Positions 1 through 7,539 of a stretch of DNA of 46,823 bases are shown piece after piece (position 1 is the first letter of the stretch; every line of letters starts with the position of its first letter). The notes under the pieces were generated by a model. It did no database searches. It had not been told where the DNA came from and was given only the letters and a program-made list of their open reading frames with translations. The position numbers and the translations under genes were made by a program. The stretch is from an uncultured Lachnospiraceae bacterium. Lineage in GTDB: Bacteria > Bacillota > Clostridia > Lachnospirales > Lachnospiraceae. The stretch covers positions 143,863 through 190,685 of the forward strand of contig CALWOX010000005.1 of NCBI GenBank assembly GCA_944383265.1, written 5' to 3'.

Positions 1-2
1 CC

Positions 3-851
3 GAGTACGGCCGCTCGGCGCTTGACGCTGTGGAGCTTATGAACATAGGCGTACAGTTTTTGAGAGAGCATATGCCCTCGGAGGCAAGGATACATTACGC
101 CATAACGGATGCGGGAGGAGAATCCCCTAACGTTGTGCAGCCCCATGCACAGGTACTGTATATGGTAAGGTCGGTCCTTGCAAAGGACGCCCTTGAGCTT
201 CAGAAAAGGGTAGACGACATAGCGGAAGGTGCGGCAAAGATGACAGGCACCGTGCTCAAAAAGAAATTCATAGACGGATGCTCGAATACTGTCACAAACA
301 AGGTGCTTGAGAGCCTTCTCTATAAGAACTTCGAGGAGGTCGGAGTCCCTGAGTATACCGAAAAAGAGAAGGAGTATGCGGCAAAGCTTGTGGATTCCTA
401 CGAGATAAAAAAGACAAGGCTTCCCGGCGCGGCCACAGACGAGAGCGAGGATATAAAGAAATATGTAAAGGAAAAGTCTCAAAACGGAACCAAGCCCTTA
501 AATGATTTCCTTATTCCATATTACTACAGCTCAAAAATGAGGGCAGGCTCCACCGATGTGGGAGATGTGAGCTGGCTTACACCCACAGCCCAGATAAATG
601 TCGCATGCTTTGCGGCAGGCTCTCCCGGACACAGCTGGCAGAATGTCTCATGCGGACATTCCTCCATAGGACACAAGGGTCTTATCTGTGCGGGAAAGGT
701 CATGGCTTCAACTGCCATCGATCTATACGAGGATCCGGATATTATAAAGGCTGCGAGAGAAGAGTTTGAGGAAAAGACAGAGGACGGCTATTATTGCCCT
801 GTTCCCGAGGGAGCGGTTCCTGTTTTGAGCGGAGAAAAGATCGAGTTTTAA
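3..851 (+). CDS. M20-family amidohydrolase, AbgB type (5' truncated by window edge)
   Basis: This is the C-terminal part of a zinc-dependent amidohydrolase resembling the B subunit of p-aminobenzoyl-glutamate hydrolase, which cleaves amide bonds of folate breakdown products in the cytoplasm. The frame is open from base 3 with no stop, so the true start lies upstream of the window; the GTG at 30 is internal, because the residues before it (EYGRSALDA) continue a typical M20 helix. About 280 residues are visible. Family signs are SPNVVQPHAQV, the STDVGDVSW segment expected to carry a metal ligand, and PGHSWQ followed by GHKGLICAGKVM near the C-terminus. A strong hairpin terminator follows, so the gene ends its transcript. 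Substrate is uncertain: related M20 proteins act on other N-acyl amino acids and peptides. Confidence 0.85.
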   Translation, partial: EYGRSALDAVELMNIGVQFLREHMPSEARIHYAITDAGGESPNVVQPHAQVLYMVRSVLAKDALELQKRVDDIAEGAAKMTGTVLKKKFIDGCSNTVTNKVLESLLYKNFEEVGVPEYTEKEKEYAAKLVDSYEIKKTRLPGAATDESEDIKKYVKEKSQNGTKPLNDFLIPYYYSSKMRAGSTDVGDVSWLTPTAQINVACFAAGSPGHSWQNVSCGHSSIGHKGLICAGKVMASTAIDLYEDPDIIKAAREEFEEKTEDGYYCPVPEGAVPVLSGEKIEF

Positions 852-871
852 ATTTTAACAGATGTTAAGGC

Positions 872-918
872 GGCAGGCCTGCAAAAGTACTATAAGGTAT
901 TTTGCAGCCTGCCTTTTT
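872..918 (+). terminator. Rho-independent terminator after the amidohydrolase gene
   Basis: GGCAGG and CTGCAAAA on the left arm pair with TTTTGCAG and CCTGCC on the right arm, with one bulged C and a loop of about 13 nt, followed by five T. It starts 21 nt after the stop codon. Confidence 0.85.
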
Positions 919-962
919 GCGTCCTTGTTTTCCCAAAAGAGCAATCAAAGATAAATTAATCC

Positions 963-991
963 TTGGAATAGGAATTAAAATAAGCTATATT
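963..991 (+). promoter_or_regulatory. Probable sigma-A promoter for the YeiH-family gene
   Basis: TTGGAA (963-968), a 17-bp spacer and TATATT (986-991) give a near-consensus promoter. It implies a leader of nearly 90 nt, which contains two mutually exclusive hairpins (see findings). Confidence 0.55.
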
Positions 992-1085
992 TTATAGGCT
1001 GCCCTGACGGTATGAAAATTTCGTCCGCTCAGGCGGAAAAAACATATCAAACATATCAGGAAAAAACTGAATAGGAGAAAGCTTA

Positions 1086-2114
1086 ATGGAAAAACTAAAG
1101 AAAATGATCCCGGGTATTGCATTGTGCCTTATAATAGCGGTACCCTGTCACATTTTGGGAAAAGCCTTTCCCGTAGTGGGAGGCCCTGTATTTGCCATAC
1201 TTTGCGGCATGATAATAACATTGTTTATCAAGGATAAGAGCAGTCTTACTCCCGGCATTGCCTACACCTCAAAGAAGGTGCTGCAGTATGCGGTAATACT
1301 TCTCGGCTTCGGACTCAACCTTTCAGAGATAGCAAAGGTAGGATCCGATTCCCTTCCGATAATAATATCAACCATATCCACCTCACTTATAATTTCATAT
1401 ATCCTGTGCAGGCTCATGAAGGTGTCTTCAAACACAGCCGTCCTTGTAGGAGTTGGCTCCTCCATATGCGGAGGCTCGGCTATAGCTGCCACAGCCCCTG
1501 TCATAGGAGCTGACGATGAGGAGATAGCTCAGGCTATATCCGTAATATTCCTCTTTAATGTGATCGCAGCCCTCACCTTCCCCACTCTCGGCACTGTGCT
1601 CGGCTTCAGTGAGGAGGGCTTCGGACTTTTTGCGGGTACTGCGGTAAACGACACCTCTTCCGTTACTGCGGCGGCTGCTGCGTGGGATGGAATGCACCCG
1701 GGACACAATACTCTTGACATAGCTACAATAGTAAAGCTCACAAGGACTCTTGCCATAATCCCCATAACCCTTGTGCTTGCTCTTTACAAGGCCTCCAAAG
1801 ACAAAAAAGCGGGAAATTCAGGCGAAGGCGGATTTAATTTAGCGAGGATATTCCCCTTTTTCATACTTTTCTTTGTGCTTGCATCCCTGATCACCACTAT
1901 CTGTACAGTAATGGGCGCTCCCGAGTCAATGTTTTCTGTATTTAAGGACATCTCAAAGTTCTTTATAATAATGGCGATGGCTGCCATAGGACTCAACACA
2001 GACATAGTAAAGCTTGTGAAAAACGGAGGAAAGCCTGTATTTATGGGCTTTTGCTGTTGGGTGGGTATTGCCCTTGTAAGCATAGGAATGCAGCATTTGC
2101 TTGGAATATTTTGA
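1086..2114 (+). CDS. YeiH/UPF0324 family membrane protein (putative sulfate exporter family)
   Basis: This is an integral membrane protein of 342 residues, the usual length of the family. It has about nine to ten hydrophobic segments starting with [17 protein letters not shown]. Family signatures are visible: [46 protein letters not shown], and a C-terminal [12 protein letters not shown]. The family is annotated as putative sulfate exporters on limited evidence, so the transported molecule is not known. The ATG at 1086 has AGGAGAAAG just upstream. It is transcribed alone, with a terminator before it and its own promoter. No sulfur-metabolism gene lies nearby to support the sulfate label. Confidence 0.88.
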   Translation: MEKLKKMIPGIALCLIIAVPCHILGKAFPVVGGPVFAILCGMIITLFIKDKSSLTPGIAYTSKKVLQYAVILLGFGLNLSEIAKVGSDSLPIIISTISTSLIISYILCRLMKVSSNTAVLVGVGSSICGGSAIAATAPVIGADDEEIAQAISVIFLFNVIAALTFPTLGTVLGFSEEGFGLFAGTAVNDTSSVTAAAAAWDGMHPGHNTLDIATIVKLTRTLAIIPITLVLALYKASKDKKAGNSGEGGFNLARIFPFFILFFVLASLITTICTVMGAPESMFSVFKDISKFFIIMAMAAIGLNTDIVKLVKNGGKPVFMGFCCWVGIALVSIGMQHLLGIF

Positions 2115-2225
2115 TTCAAATTTAATCAGGAATGTGTAAATCTCGGATAAAATGTGCTATTGTATTTCTGAATAAAGGAAGGATATTCCGTATATAAAAT
2201 TAAAACATAGAGATTGGAGATAATT

Positions 2226-2822
2226 ATGGGAGCTGAAGAAATAAAAAACGAGAACTGTGAAGAAATGTTTGAGGTGGACGAGACCGTCTATACAGGAAGG
2301 CCTTCGGATACCACCGGAAGAAAGGATACGGAAATAAGGGCATATGATCTCCTTGACGAGCTTAATATAAGCTACGAGAGAGTAGACCACAGTCCTGCCT
2401 ATACTATCGCAGCCTGCGAAGCGATAGATAAGCTTTTTAATACCCATATGTGCAAGAATCTTTTCCTCTGCAACAGTCAAAAGACCGCTTTCTATCTGCT
2501 TATGATGCCCGGCGACAAGAAATTCAAGACAAAGGATCTTTCAAAGCAGATAAATACTGCAAGGCTCTCCTTTGCCAATGAGGACTTTATGAAGGAGCTT
2601 TTGGGTCTGACTCCCGGAGCTGTGACAGTTCTCGGACTTATGAACGACAAGGAAAACAGGGTAAGGTTAATTATTGACAAGGACCTTTTAGAGGACGAGT
2701 ATATAGGCTGTCATCCCTGTGTAAATACTTCAAGCCTTAAGATAAAGACCTCAGACATAACGGAAAAGTTCTTGAAGGCTGTCGGACACGACTATACTGT
2801 GGTGGACCTTCCCCGTGAATAG
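2226..2822 (+). CDS. Free-standing Ala-tRNA(Pro) deacylase, ProXp-ala/PrdX (YbaK/EbsC fold)
   Basis: This 198-residue protein belongs to the YbaK/EbsC superfamily of trans-editing factors, which hydrolyse alanine mischarged on tRNA(Pro) in the cytosol. It has the family pattern: ISYERVDHSPAYTI near residue 50, the CKNLFL lysine segment, then FYLLMMPGDKKF, LTPGAVTVLGL and the near-C-terminal IGCHPCVNTSSLKI. I chose ATG 2226 (MGAEEI) because TTGGAGA lies immediately upstream; the TTG at 2214 would sit on top of that site. Bacterial ProRS enzymes without a complete inserted editing domain rely on such proteins, but proS is not in this window. In some Clostridia a relative, PrdX, sits with proline reductase genes; those are absent here, so a translational role is more likely. 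Confidence 0.88.
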   Translation: MGAEEIKNENCEEMFEVDETVYTGRPSDTTGRKDTEIRAYDLLDELNISYERVDHSPAYTIAACEAIDKLFNTHMCKNLFLCNSQKTAFYLLMMPGDKKFKTKDLSKQINTARLSFANEDFMKELLGLTPGAVTVLGLMNDKENRVRLIIDKDLLEDEYIGCHPCVNTSSLKIKTSDITEKFLKAVGHDYTVVDLPRE

Positions 2823-2951
2823 GGCATGACGGAGAATCAAGACTTCAGGGAATGCGGACAGAACAGGTAATTGATAAATAACTAACAATTTTATCAAAAA
2901 TAAAACAATAAGGTCAACATAATAACACTGCCGTTAAGGAGGAGACTTTTA

Positions 2952-2980
2952 TTTACTAATATTAGTCTGTATGATAAAAT
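2952..2980 (+). promoter_or_regulatory. Promoter of the HAD-DegV-Dabb operon
   Basis: TTTACT (2952-2957), a 17-bp spacer and TAAAAT (2975-2980) preceded by TGA form an extended -10 promoter with a start site near 2987. The spacer and -35 are covered by the palindrome at 2955-2966. Confidence 0.55.
2955..2966. repeat. 12-bp perfect palindrome over the -35/spacer
   Basis: ACTAATATTAGT is its own reverse complement. It lies inside a larger hairpin whose arms are AGACT (2943-2947) and AGTCT (2964-2968). Its position over the promoter suggests an operator. Confidence 0.5.
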
Positions 2981-2992
2981 TTCAGCAAATAA

Positions 2993-3008
2993 CATGATCC
3001 GGATCATG
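2993..3008. repeat. 16-bp perfect palindrome just downstream of the predicted start site
   Basis: CATGATCCGGATCATG is a perfect dyad placed at about +7 to +22 of the predicted transcript and 31 bp before the HAD start codon. Such placement fits a repressor operator; as RNA it would also form a short hairpin. Confidence 0.55.
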
Positions 3009-3039
3009 AATTATATGTGTTGCATAGGAGAGTAAGATT

Positions 3040-3912
3040 ATGGATAAATGCTCATTTGACAGCTTTGAGAAAAAGAAGGATTATCTTATATGCATAGACT
3101 CCGACGGCTGTGCCATGGATACCATGGATATTAAGCACAAGCACTGTTTCGGCCCTTGTATGGTAAAGGAGTGGGGACTTATGGAGCATGAAAAAGAGGT
3201 ACTCGATATATGGAATGAAGTAAATCTCTATACCATGACCAGAGGTACCAACCGTTTCAAGGGTTTGCTCCTTACCATGGGACTTTGCGAGGAGCGCGGA
3301 ATATGCAGCGTCAGCGGTTACGAGGATATATCAGACTGGGCTAAGAATGCAAAGGCTCTGAGCAATACCACCTTGAAGGAGGAGATAGAAAGGAGAGAGC
3401 GTGAAGGCGGGGACCCCTCAGCTTTAAAAAAGGCATTGGAGTGGTCTGTAAAGACAAATGAATGTATAGCGGCTCTCCCGGAGGAAGAGATGCTTCCTTT
3501 TCCCGGCATGATAGAAAAACTTGAAAAAATGCATGAAGCTGCGGATATAGCTGTAGTTTCATCGGCAAATCCCGAGGCTGTAAAGAGCGAATGGAACAGG
3601 CACGGCCTCATATCACACATAGATATAATGCTTACCCAGGAGGTAGGCCCCAAGTCATACTGTATAAAGAAGATGCTTGAGTACGGATATGACAGTGACA
3701 AGGTAATAATGATAGGCGACGCCCCCGGAGACAGAAAGTCCGCAGAGAAGGCGGGAGTTAAATTTTTCCCTATTCTTGTAAGGCATGAGGCCGAGAGCTG
3801 GGAAAAATTTATGAAAGAGGGTATCGTGAAATTCACCTCCGGCAGCTATGATGACAGCTATCAGACAGAGGTAAATATCGAGTTCGAGAAGGATCTGGGA
3901 AAGCTTGATTAA
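3040..3912 (+). CDS. HAD-superfamily hydrolase
   Basis: This 290-residue protein is probably a cytosolic phosphatase of the haloacid dehalogenase superfamily. Motif I is D20-S-D22-G23, with the nucleophile and acid/base aspartates; motif II is the VVSSAN serine region; the lysine of motif III is in GPKSYCIKK; motif IV is IGDAPGD with D227 and D231. The long segment between motif I and motif II (roughly residues 30-160) is a helical cap domain rich in Glu and Lys that should set substrate choice. ATG 3040 follows AGGAGAG. It is first in an operon with a DegV protein 15 bp downstream and a Dabb protein. The substrate is unknown. I found no feature that links it to a named pathway. Confidence 0.85.
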   Translation: MDKCSFDSFEKKKDYLICIDSDGCAMDTMDIKHKHCFGPCMVKEWGLMEHEKEVLDIWNEVNLYTMTRGTNRFKGLLLTMGLCEERGICSVSGYEDISDWAKNAKALSNTTLKEEIERREREGGDPSALKKALEWSVKTNECIAALPEEEMLPFPGMIEKLEKMHEAADIAVVSSANPEAVKSEWNRHGLISHIDIMLTQEVGPKSYCIKKMLEYGYDSDKVIMIGDAPGDRKSAEKAGVKFFPILVRHEAESWEKFMKEGIVKFTSGSYDDSYQTEVNIEFEKDLGKLD

Positions 3913-3927
3913 AAACGGAGGTATGAC

Positions 3928-4818
3928 ATGCCTGCAGATTATATATTGAGCTGTGAATCCACAGCTGATCTTACAGAGGAATATCTTAAGGAGAGAAATA
4001 TCCCCTTTGCCTGCTTTTCTTTTCAGATAGACGGGAAGGATTATAAGGATGACTATGGTCACTCTATGGGGATAAAGGAATTTTACGACAGCCTCAGAAG
4101 GGGACTTGTTTCAAAGACCTCTCAGGTTCCCGCCTCCGATTATGAGGAGCTGTGGAGACCGTATCTTGAATCGGGAAAGGACATAATCCACATTACTCTT
4201 TCGGAGGGAATATCAGGCTCGTACAACTCCGCATGCCTTGCGGTAAGACTCATGCTTGAGGAATTCCCTGAGCGCAGGATATATGTCATAAATTCGGAAA
4301 ATGCTTCGTCAGGCTATGGACTTATAATGTCTCTTGCGGCAGATAAGAGAGACGAGGGAGCGGATATAGACGAACTGAGAGAATATATCCTCGGAATAAG
4401 GGATCATGTACAGGCATGGTTCTTTACCTCGGATCTTACTTATCTTTACAGAGGAGGGAGACTTTCAAAAACAGCCTGCGTATTCGGGACAGCCTTAAAG
4501 ATATGTCCTGTAATGACGGTGAACCGCATGGGAAAGCTGGAGGCTGTGCTTAAATGCAGAGGAAAGAAGAAGGCTATGGAGGCCTGTGTTTCCAAAATGC
4601 TTGAAAACTGTGATGACGGGAATGAATATAAAGGATACTTCTACATCTGTCATTCCGACTGTATGGAGGATGCCATGGCCATGAAGGAAATGGCCGAAAA
4701 CACTTTTCCGAATATAAAGGGAAAGACTCGCATATTTAATATAGGAACAGTTATAGGTTCGCACACAGGCCCCGGAACATTGGGGATATTCTTTAAGGGC
4801 AAGGAAAAGGAGGCTTAA
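3928..4818 (+). CDS. DegV family fatty-acid-binding protein
   Basis: DegV (FakB-like) proteins bind a single fatty acid in the cytosol; in Firmicutes some present it to the kinase FakA for phosphorylation. The 296-residue length is normal. Family elements are STADLTEEY near the N-terminus, SKTSQVPASDYEE, ITLSEGISGSYNSA, VINSENASSGYG, FTSDLTYLYRGGRLSKT and the C-terminal IGTVIGSHTGPGTLGIFF. The start ATG follows a GGAGGT site. No fakA gene is nearby, so whether it feeds exogenous fatty acids into lipids or has another role is open. It is co-transcribed with the HAD hydrolase upstream and a small Dabb protein 3 bp downstream. Confidence 0.92.
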   Translation: MPADYILSCESTADLTEEYLKERNIPFACFSFQIDGKDYKDDYGHSMGIKEFYDSLRRGLVSKTSQVPASDYEELWRPYLESGKDIIHITLSEGISGSYNSACLAVRLMLEEFPERRIYVINSENASSGYGLIMSLAADKRDEGADIDELREYILGIRDHVQAWFFTSDLTYLYRGGRLSKTACVFGTALKICPVMTVNRMGKLEAVLKCRGKKKAMEACVSKMLENCDDGNEYKGYFYICHSDCMEDAMAMKEMAENTFPNIKGKTRIFNIGTVIGSHTGPGTLGIFFKGKEKEA

Positions 4819-4821
4819 GCC

Positions 4822-5127
4822 ATGGTAAGGCATGTGGTAATGTGGAATTTCAAACCTGAGATAAAGGAAGAAGACAAGGCTGAATTGAAAAGAAATATGA
4901 AGGAAAACCTTTCAAAGCTTCAGGGAAAGGTGGAAGGACTCCTGAGCGTAAGCTTTATCGAAAATCCGGAGGAGGGAAGTACACACGAGATAGCTCTTGT
5001 TACAGAGCATGAATCCGCAGAGGCTGTGCTTTATTACGGTACACACCCCGAGCATGTAAAGGTGGCGGATACATATGTAAGGCCATATACCTGCGAAAGA
5101 GCTTGTCTTAATTATAAAATCTTATAA
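4822..5127 (+). CDS. Dabb (stress-responsive alpha/beta-barrel) domain protein
   Basis: This 101-residue protein matches the Dabb fold, a dimeric ferredoxin-like barrel. Typical elements are the opening MVRHVVMWNFKPE, a helix EEDKAELKRNMKENL, and the strand ending HPEHVKVADTYVRPY. Members range from plant stress proteins to polyketide cyclases; most bacterial ones have no assigned reaction. The start is 3 bp after the DegV stop, so the two are almost certainly translated from one message. It is last in the operon and is followed by a shared terminator. Confidence 0.85.
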   Translation: MVRHVVMWNFKPEIKEEDKAELKRNMKENLSKLQGKVEGLLSVSFIENPEEGSTHEIALVTEHESAEAVLYYGTHPEHVKVADTYVRPYTCERACLNYKIL

Positions 5128-5191
5128 AGTCCGGTTAAGAATGTCGGAACTTAAAAGCTGATTTTGTTTATTAAATATTGTTTTCTCATAT

Positions 5192-5242
5192 AAAAAAGTC
5201 TTCCTGCTTTCGGAAATTGATTCGAAAACAGGAGGACTTTTT
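5192..5242. terminator. Bidirectional terminator between the Dabb gene and dtd
   Basis: AAAGTCTTCCTG pairs with CAGGAGGACTTT, with an adjoining TTTCG/CGAAA pairing and a short loop. There are A runs on the left and T runs on the right, so it can stop transcripts from both the rightward operon and leftward dtd. Confidence 0.85.
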
Positions 5243-5272
5243 GCTGACTTTATTTACATTCTCTCTTTTTAT

Positions 5273-5722
5273 TTACAGTATTTCCTTTGAGTCAAGGATT
5301 ATGGTGAATGGACCGTCATTTAAAAGCTCGACCTTCATGTCGGCGCCGAAAACTCCACGCTGCGTATCAGGTACATATTTCTTTGCTTCCTCGATTATAT
5401 ACTCGTAGAGCTTTGAAGCGTGCTCGGGCTTTCCCGCCTGTATAAAGCTCGGCCTGTTGCCCTTCTTGCAATCGGCATAAAGTGTGAACTGAGATATGAG
5501 AAGCAGCGAGCCGCCGACGTCTGCAAGAGACAGATTGGTCTTGCCCTCAGAGTCCTGAAATATCCTTAATCCGCACATCTTTTTTACGAGCTTGTCCGCT
5601 ATGGCTTCATTATCCGTATCAGATATGCCTATAAGCACCATAAAGCCTTTGCCTATCTTTCCTTTTATTTCACCGTCCACAGTCACGGAAGCATGCTGTA
5701 CTCTCTGTATTACAAACTTCAT
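5273..5722 (-). CDS. dtd: D-aminoacyl-tRNA deacylase
   Basis: Dtd removes D-amino acids (and glycine from tRNA-Ala) wrongly attached to tRNA, protecting protein synthesis. The 149-residue length is typical. Both active-site signatures are present: SQFTLYAD around residue 78 and NDGPFT near residue 136, which form the cross-subunit pocket of the homodimer. The start MKFVIQRVQHASVTVDG is canonical, and AGGAG precedes the ATG on the minus strand. It is divergent from the secreted hydrolase gene to its right and convergent with the Dabb gene to its left. In many Firmicutes dtd follows relA; here it stands alone. Confidence 0.96.
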   Translation of the reverse strand: MKFVIQRVQHASVTVDGEIKGKIGKGFMVLIGISDTDNEAIADKLVKKMCGLRIFQDSEGKTNLSLADVGGSLLLISQFTLYADCKKGNRPSFIQAGKPEHASKLYEYIIEEAKKYVPDTQRGVFGADMKVELLNDGPFTIILDSKEIL

Positions 5723-5906
5723 ATTTTTATTCTCCTATCACGTTTATTTCATATGTCAGAAAATCGTCAGAAAAAATTATAATAGCAGTCACTAAGGATG
5801 TAAAGAATATATCTTGCTTAAAAATTATGTATCAAGTATATTAATAATGTTTGAATATAAGAACGGTATATCAGTGATGTATGAATATAAGAGTGGAGAA
5901 ATAAAC

Positions 5907-6914
5907 ATGAAAATGCTTTTGAGATTGGCTGTGGCCTCTGTATTTTTGGGGATTTTCGGTACATCCTCTCTTGAGGCCTCGGCAGAGCCCGCAAAGGTCA
6001 TCTATAGGGTGACAGAGTCGGATGGCCCCGGAAGGGAGGCTTCCAATCTTTCCTACAGACTCGACAATTTTGATAAGCCTCAGCAGTTTCAGGGAGGAAC
6101 GGTAAGCTTCCTTTCTAACGATGCCTCAGAGAGACAGCAGCTTTGCGGCATATTTAAGTCTGCGGACGGCAGCCTTCTTGTGATCGACGGTGGCGTTCCC
6201 GAAAATGCCGACAAGCTTGTTTCCGCCATAAGTGCGGCGGGGGGAAGCGTGGACGCATGGCTTATAACTCATCCTCAGGATGATCATGTCGGGGCCCTGT
6301 ATGAGATACTTCATAACCGAAGCACAGGCATAGAGATAAAAAATATATATTATAATTTCCATGATTTTTCATGGTACTCAAAGGTGGCCCCGGATGAGCA
6401 GGGTATGGTATGGAACCTTATGGAGGAATTTGAAAATATAAGGGCTTCGGGATCACCCACAGTGCTCCACTCCGAAATAAAGAAGGGAGACGTTATAGAT
6501 GTATCCGAAAATATATCCGTGAGGGTACTGAACGATCCCCTCAAGATAGAAGACAGCGCATACTCGGTAAATGATTCCGGAATAATGTATGACATAAGCT
6601 TTGAGGGCAAGAACTTTTTTGTACCCGGGGATATGGGGCCCGACGGAGGGGAAGAGCTCCTTAGGGCAGGAGTCCTCGAAGGTTTAAATGCTGATTATTG
6701 TGTTATGTCTCATCACGGGCAAAACGGACTTAAGGACAATTTCTATAAGAAGCTTTCACCAAAGGCATGTATATGGAGCTGCCCTGCGTGGATATATGAT
6801 GCTCAATTCGGAAATTCTGACGGATTAAAGACATATGAGACAAAGCAATGGATAAAGCAGATGAATATAACGGATAACTATTGTACTTATAACGGCGATA
6901 TAAACTTAAAATAG
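5907..6914 (+). CDS. Secreted metallo-beta-lactamase-fold hydrolase (ComEC C-domain-like)
   Basis: This is a predicted exported metallohydrolase of 335 residues. A signal peptide (MKMLLRLAVASVFLGIFG, then an ASA-type cleavage site) is followed by a metallo-beta-lactamase domain with the metal motif THPQDDHVGAL, a central DGG near residue 95, PGDMG and the late SHHGQNG. The motif layout resembles the hydrolase domain found at the C-terminus of ComEC competence proteins, whose role is degrading one DNA strand, and also free-standing secreted relatives. I chose ATG 5907 because GTGGAGA precedes it and the signal peptide starts there; in-frame ATGs at 5847 and 5877 would add a repeated 10-residue peptide. 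Substrate is unknown. A terminator follows. Confidence 0.82.
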   Translation: MKMLLRLAVASVFLGIFGTSSLEASAEPAKVIYRVTESDGPGREASNLSYRLDNFDKPQQFQGGTVSFLSNDASERQQLCGIFKSADGSLLVIDGGVPENADKLVSAISAAGGSVDAWLITHPQDDHVGALYEILHNRSTGIEIKNIYYNFHDFSWYSKVAPDEQGMVWNLMEEFENIRASGSPTVLHSEIKKGDVIDVSENISVRVLNDPLKIEDSAYSVNDSGIMYDISFEGKNFFVPGDMGPDGGEELLRAGVLEGLNADYCVMSHHGQNGLKDNFYKKLSPKACIWSCPAWIYDAQFGNSDGLKTYETKQWIKQMNITDNYCTYNGDINLK

Positions 6915-6933
6915 CACAGAAGCCTCGGTTGAT

Positions 6934-6974
6934 AAAGAGCCTCACGGGAGGAAAAAATCCCATGGGGCTCTTTT
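6934..6974 (+). terminator. Terminator after the secreted hydrolase
   Basis: AAGAGCC pairs with GGGCTCTT; inner GGGA/TCCC pairs extend the stem, with an A-rich loop, followed by a T run. It separates the hydrolase from the regulator pair. Confidence 0.75.
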
Positions 6975-7032
6975 CCAATCCTAGAAACCGGTGCAAAATA
7001 GTAAAACACGATTTCGGGAGGCGGAAACAAGA

Positions 7033-7248
7033 ATGATAAGCTATGACGGACTTTTCAGACAGATGAGAAAAAGGGAAATCAGCCAGTACAGGCTCCACAA
7101 GGAGTTCGGAGTCTCAAAAAGCAGGATATATTATATGAAACATAATAAATACGTGAATACGGATCTTATAGATCTTTTGTGCAGGGTACTTTCATGCGGC
7201 GTGCAGGATATAATAAGTATTGAGGAAAAAGAGGAGTCGGAAGCATGA
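7033..7248 (+). CDS. Mini XRE/Cro-type helix-turn-helix regulator A
   Basis: This 71-residue protein is essentially one helix-turn-helix domain of the Cro/C1 class (YozG-like), with no effector domain. ISQYRLHKEFGVSKSRIYYMK forms the helix-turn-helix, followed by the typical LIDLLCRVLSCGVQDII helix. It should bind DNA as a dimer. ATG 7033 is preceded by GGGAGGCGG; an in-frame ATG at 6991 has no such site. Its stop overlaps the start of the next gene in an ATGA, so the two are translationally coupled. The two proteins are clear paralogues. No operator could be identified. Confidence 0.82.
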   Translation: MISYDGLFRQMRKREISQYRLHKEFGVSKSRIYYMKHNKYVNTDLIDLLCRVLSCGVQDIISIEEKEESEA

Positions 7249-7445
7249 TAAGCTACTCAAAACTATGGATTAAACTCAAGAAAGAGAGGATCCCCGGATC
7301 TTATATGAGGAAAAAGGCGGATATTTCTCCCGGAACCCTTAAAAGACTTAAAGAAAACGGGCAGGTCTCTCTATATTCTCTTGAGAAGATCTGCAGACTG
7401 CTTGACTGCAATATAGGTGAAATAATGGAATATGTGGGGGATTAG
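7245..7445 (+). CDS. Mini XRE/Cro-type helix-turn-helix regulator B
   Basis: This 66-residue protein is a single Cro/C1-type DNA-binding domain. It aligns end to end with the preceding gene: both open MISY, both have a Lys-rich helix, an Ser-centred turn (DISPGTLKRLK), and close with a CR-L-x-C-x(3)-I motif. It therefore arose by tandem duplication. The start ATG overlaps the upstream stop by 4 bp. Heterodimer formation with the partner is a reasonable guess but is not shown by the sequence. It ends just before the promoter of the next HAD gene. Confidence 0.82.
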   Translation: MISYSKLWIKLKKERIPGSYMRKKADISPGTLKRLKENGQVSLYSLEKICRLLDCNIGEIMEYVGD

Positions 7446-7456
7446 AACAAATTTGC

Positions 7457-7485
7457 TTGCCTATAACTATATAAAGTGGTAGAAT
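7457..7485 (+). promoter_or_regulatory. Promoter of the phosphoglycolate-phosphatase-like gene
   Basis: TTGCCT (7457-7462), 17-bp spacer, TAGAAT (7480-7485) preceded by TGG. The start codon is about 50 nt downstream of the predicted start site. Confidence 0.55.
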
Positions 7486-7539
7486 GTATGTGTTTGCATA
7501 TAAATATAGCTTTACGTTTTTACAGTAATCGGGAGTATT

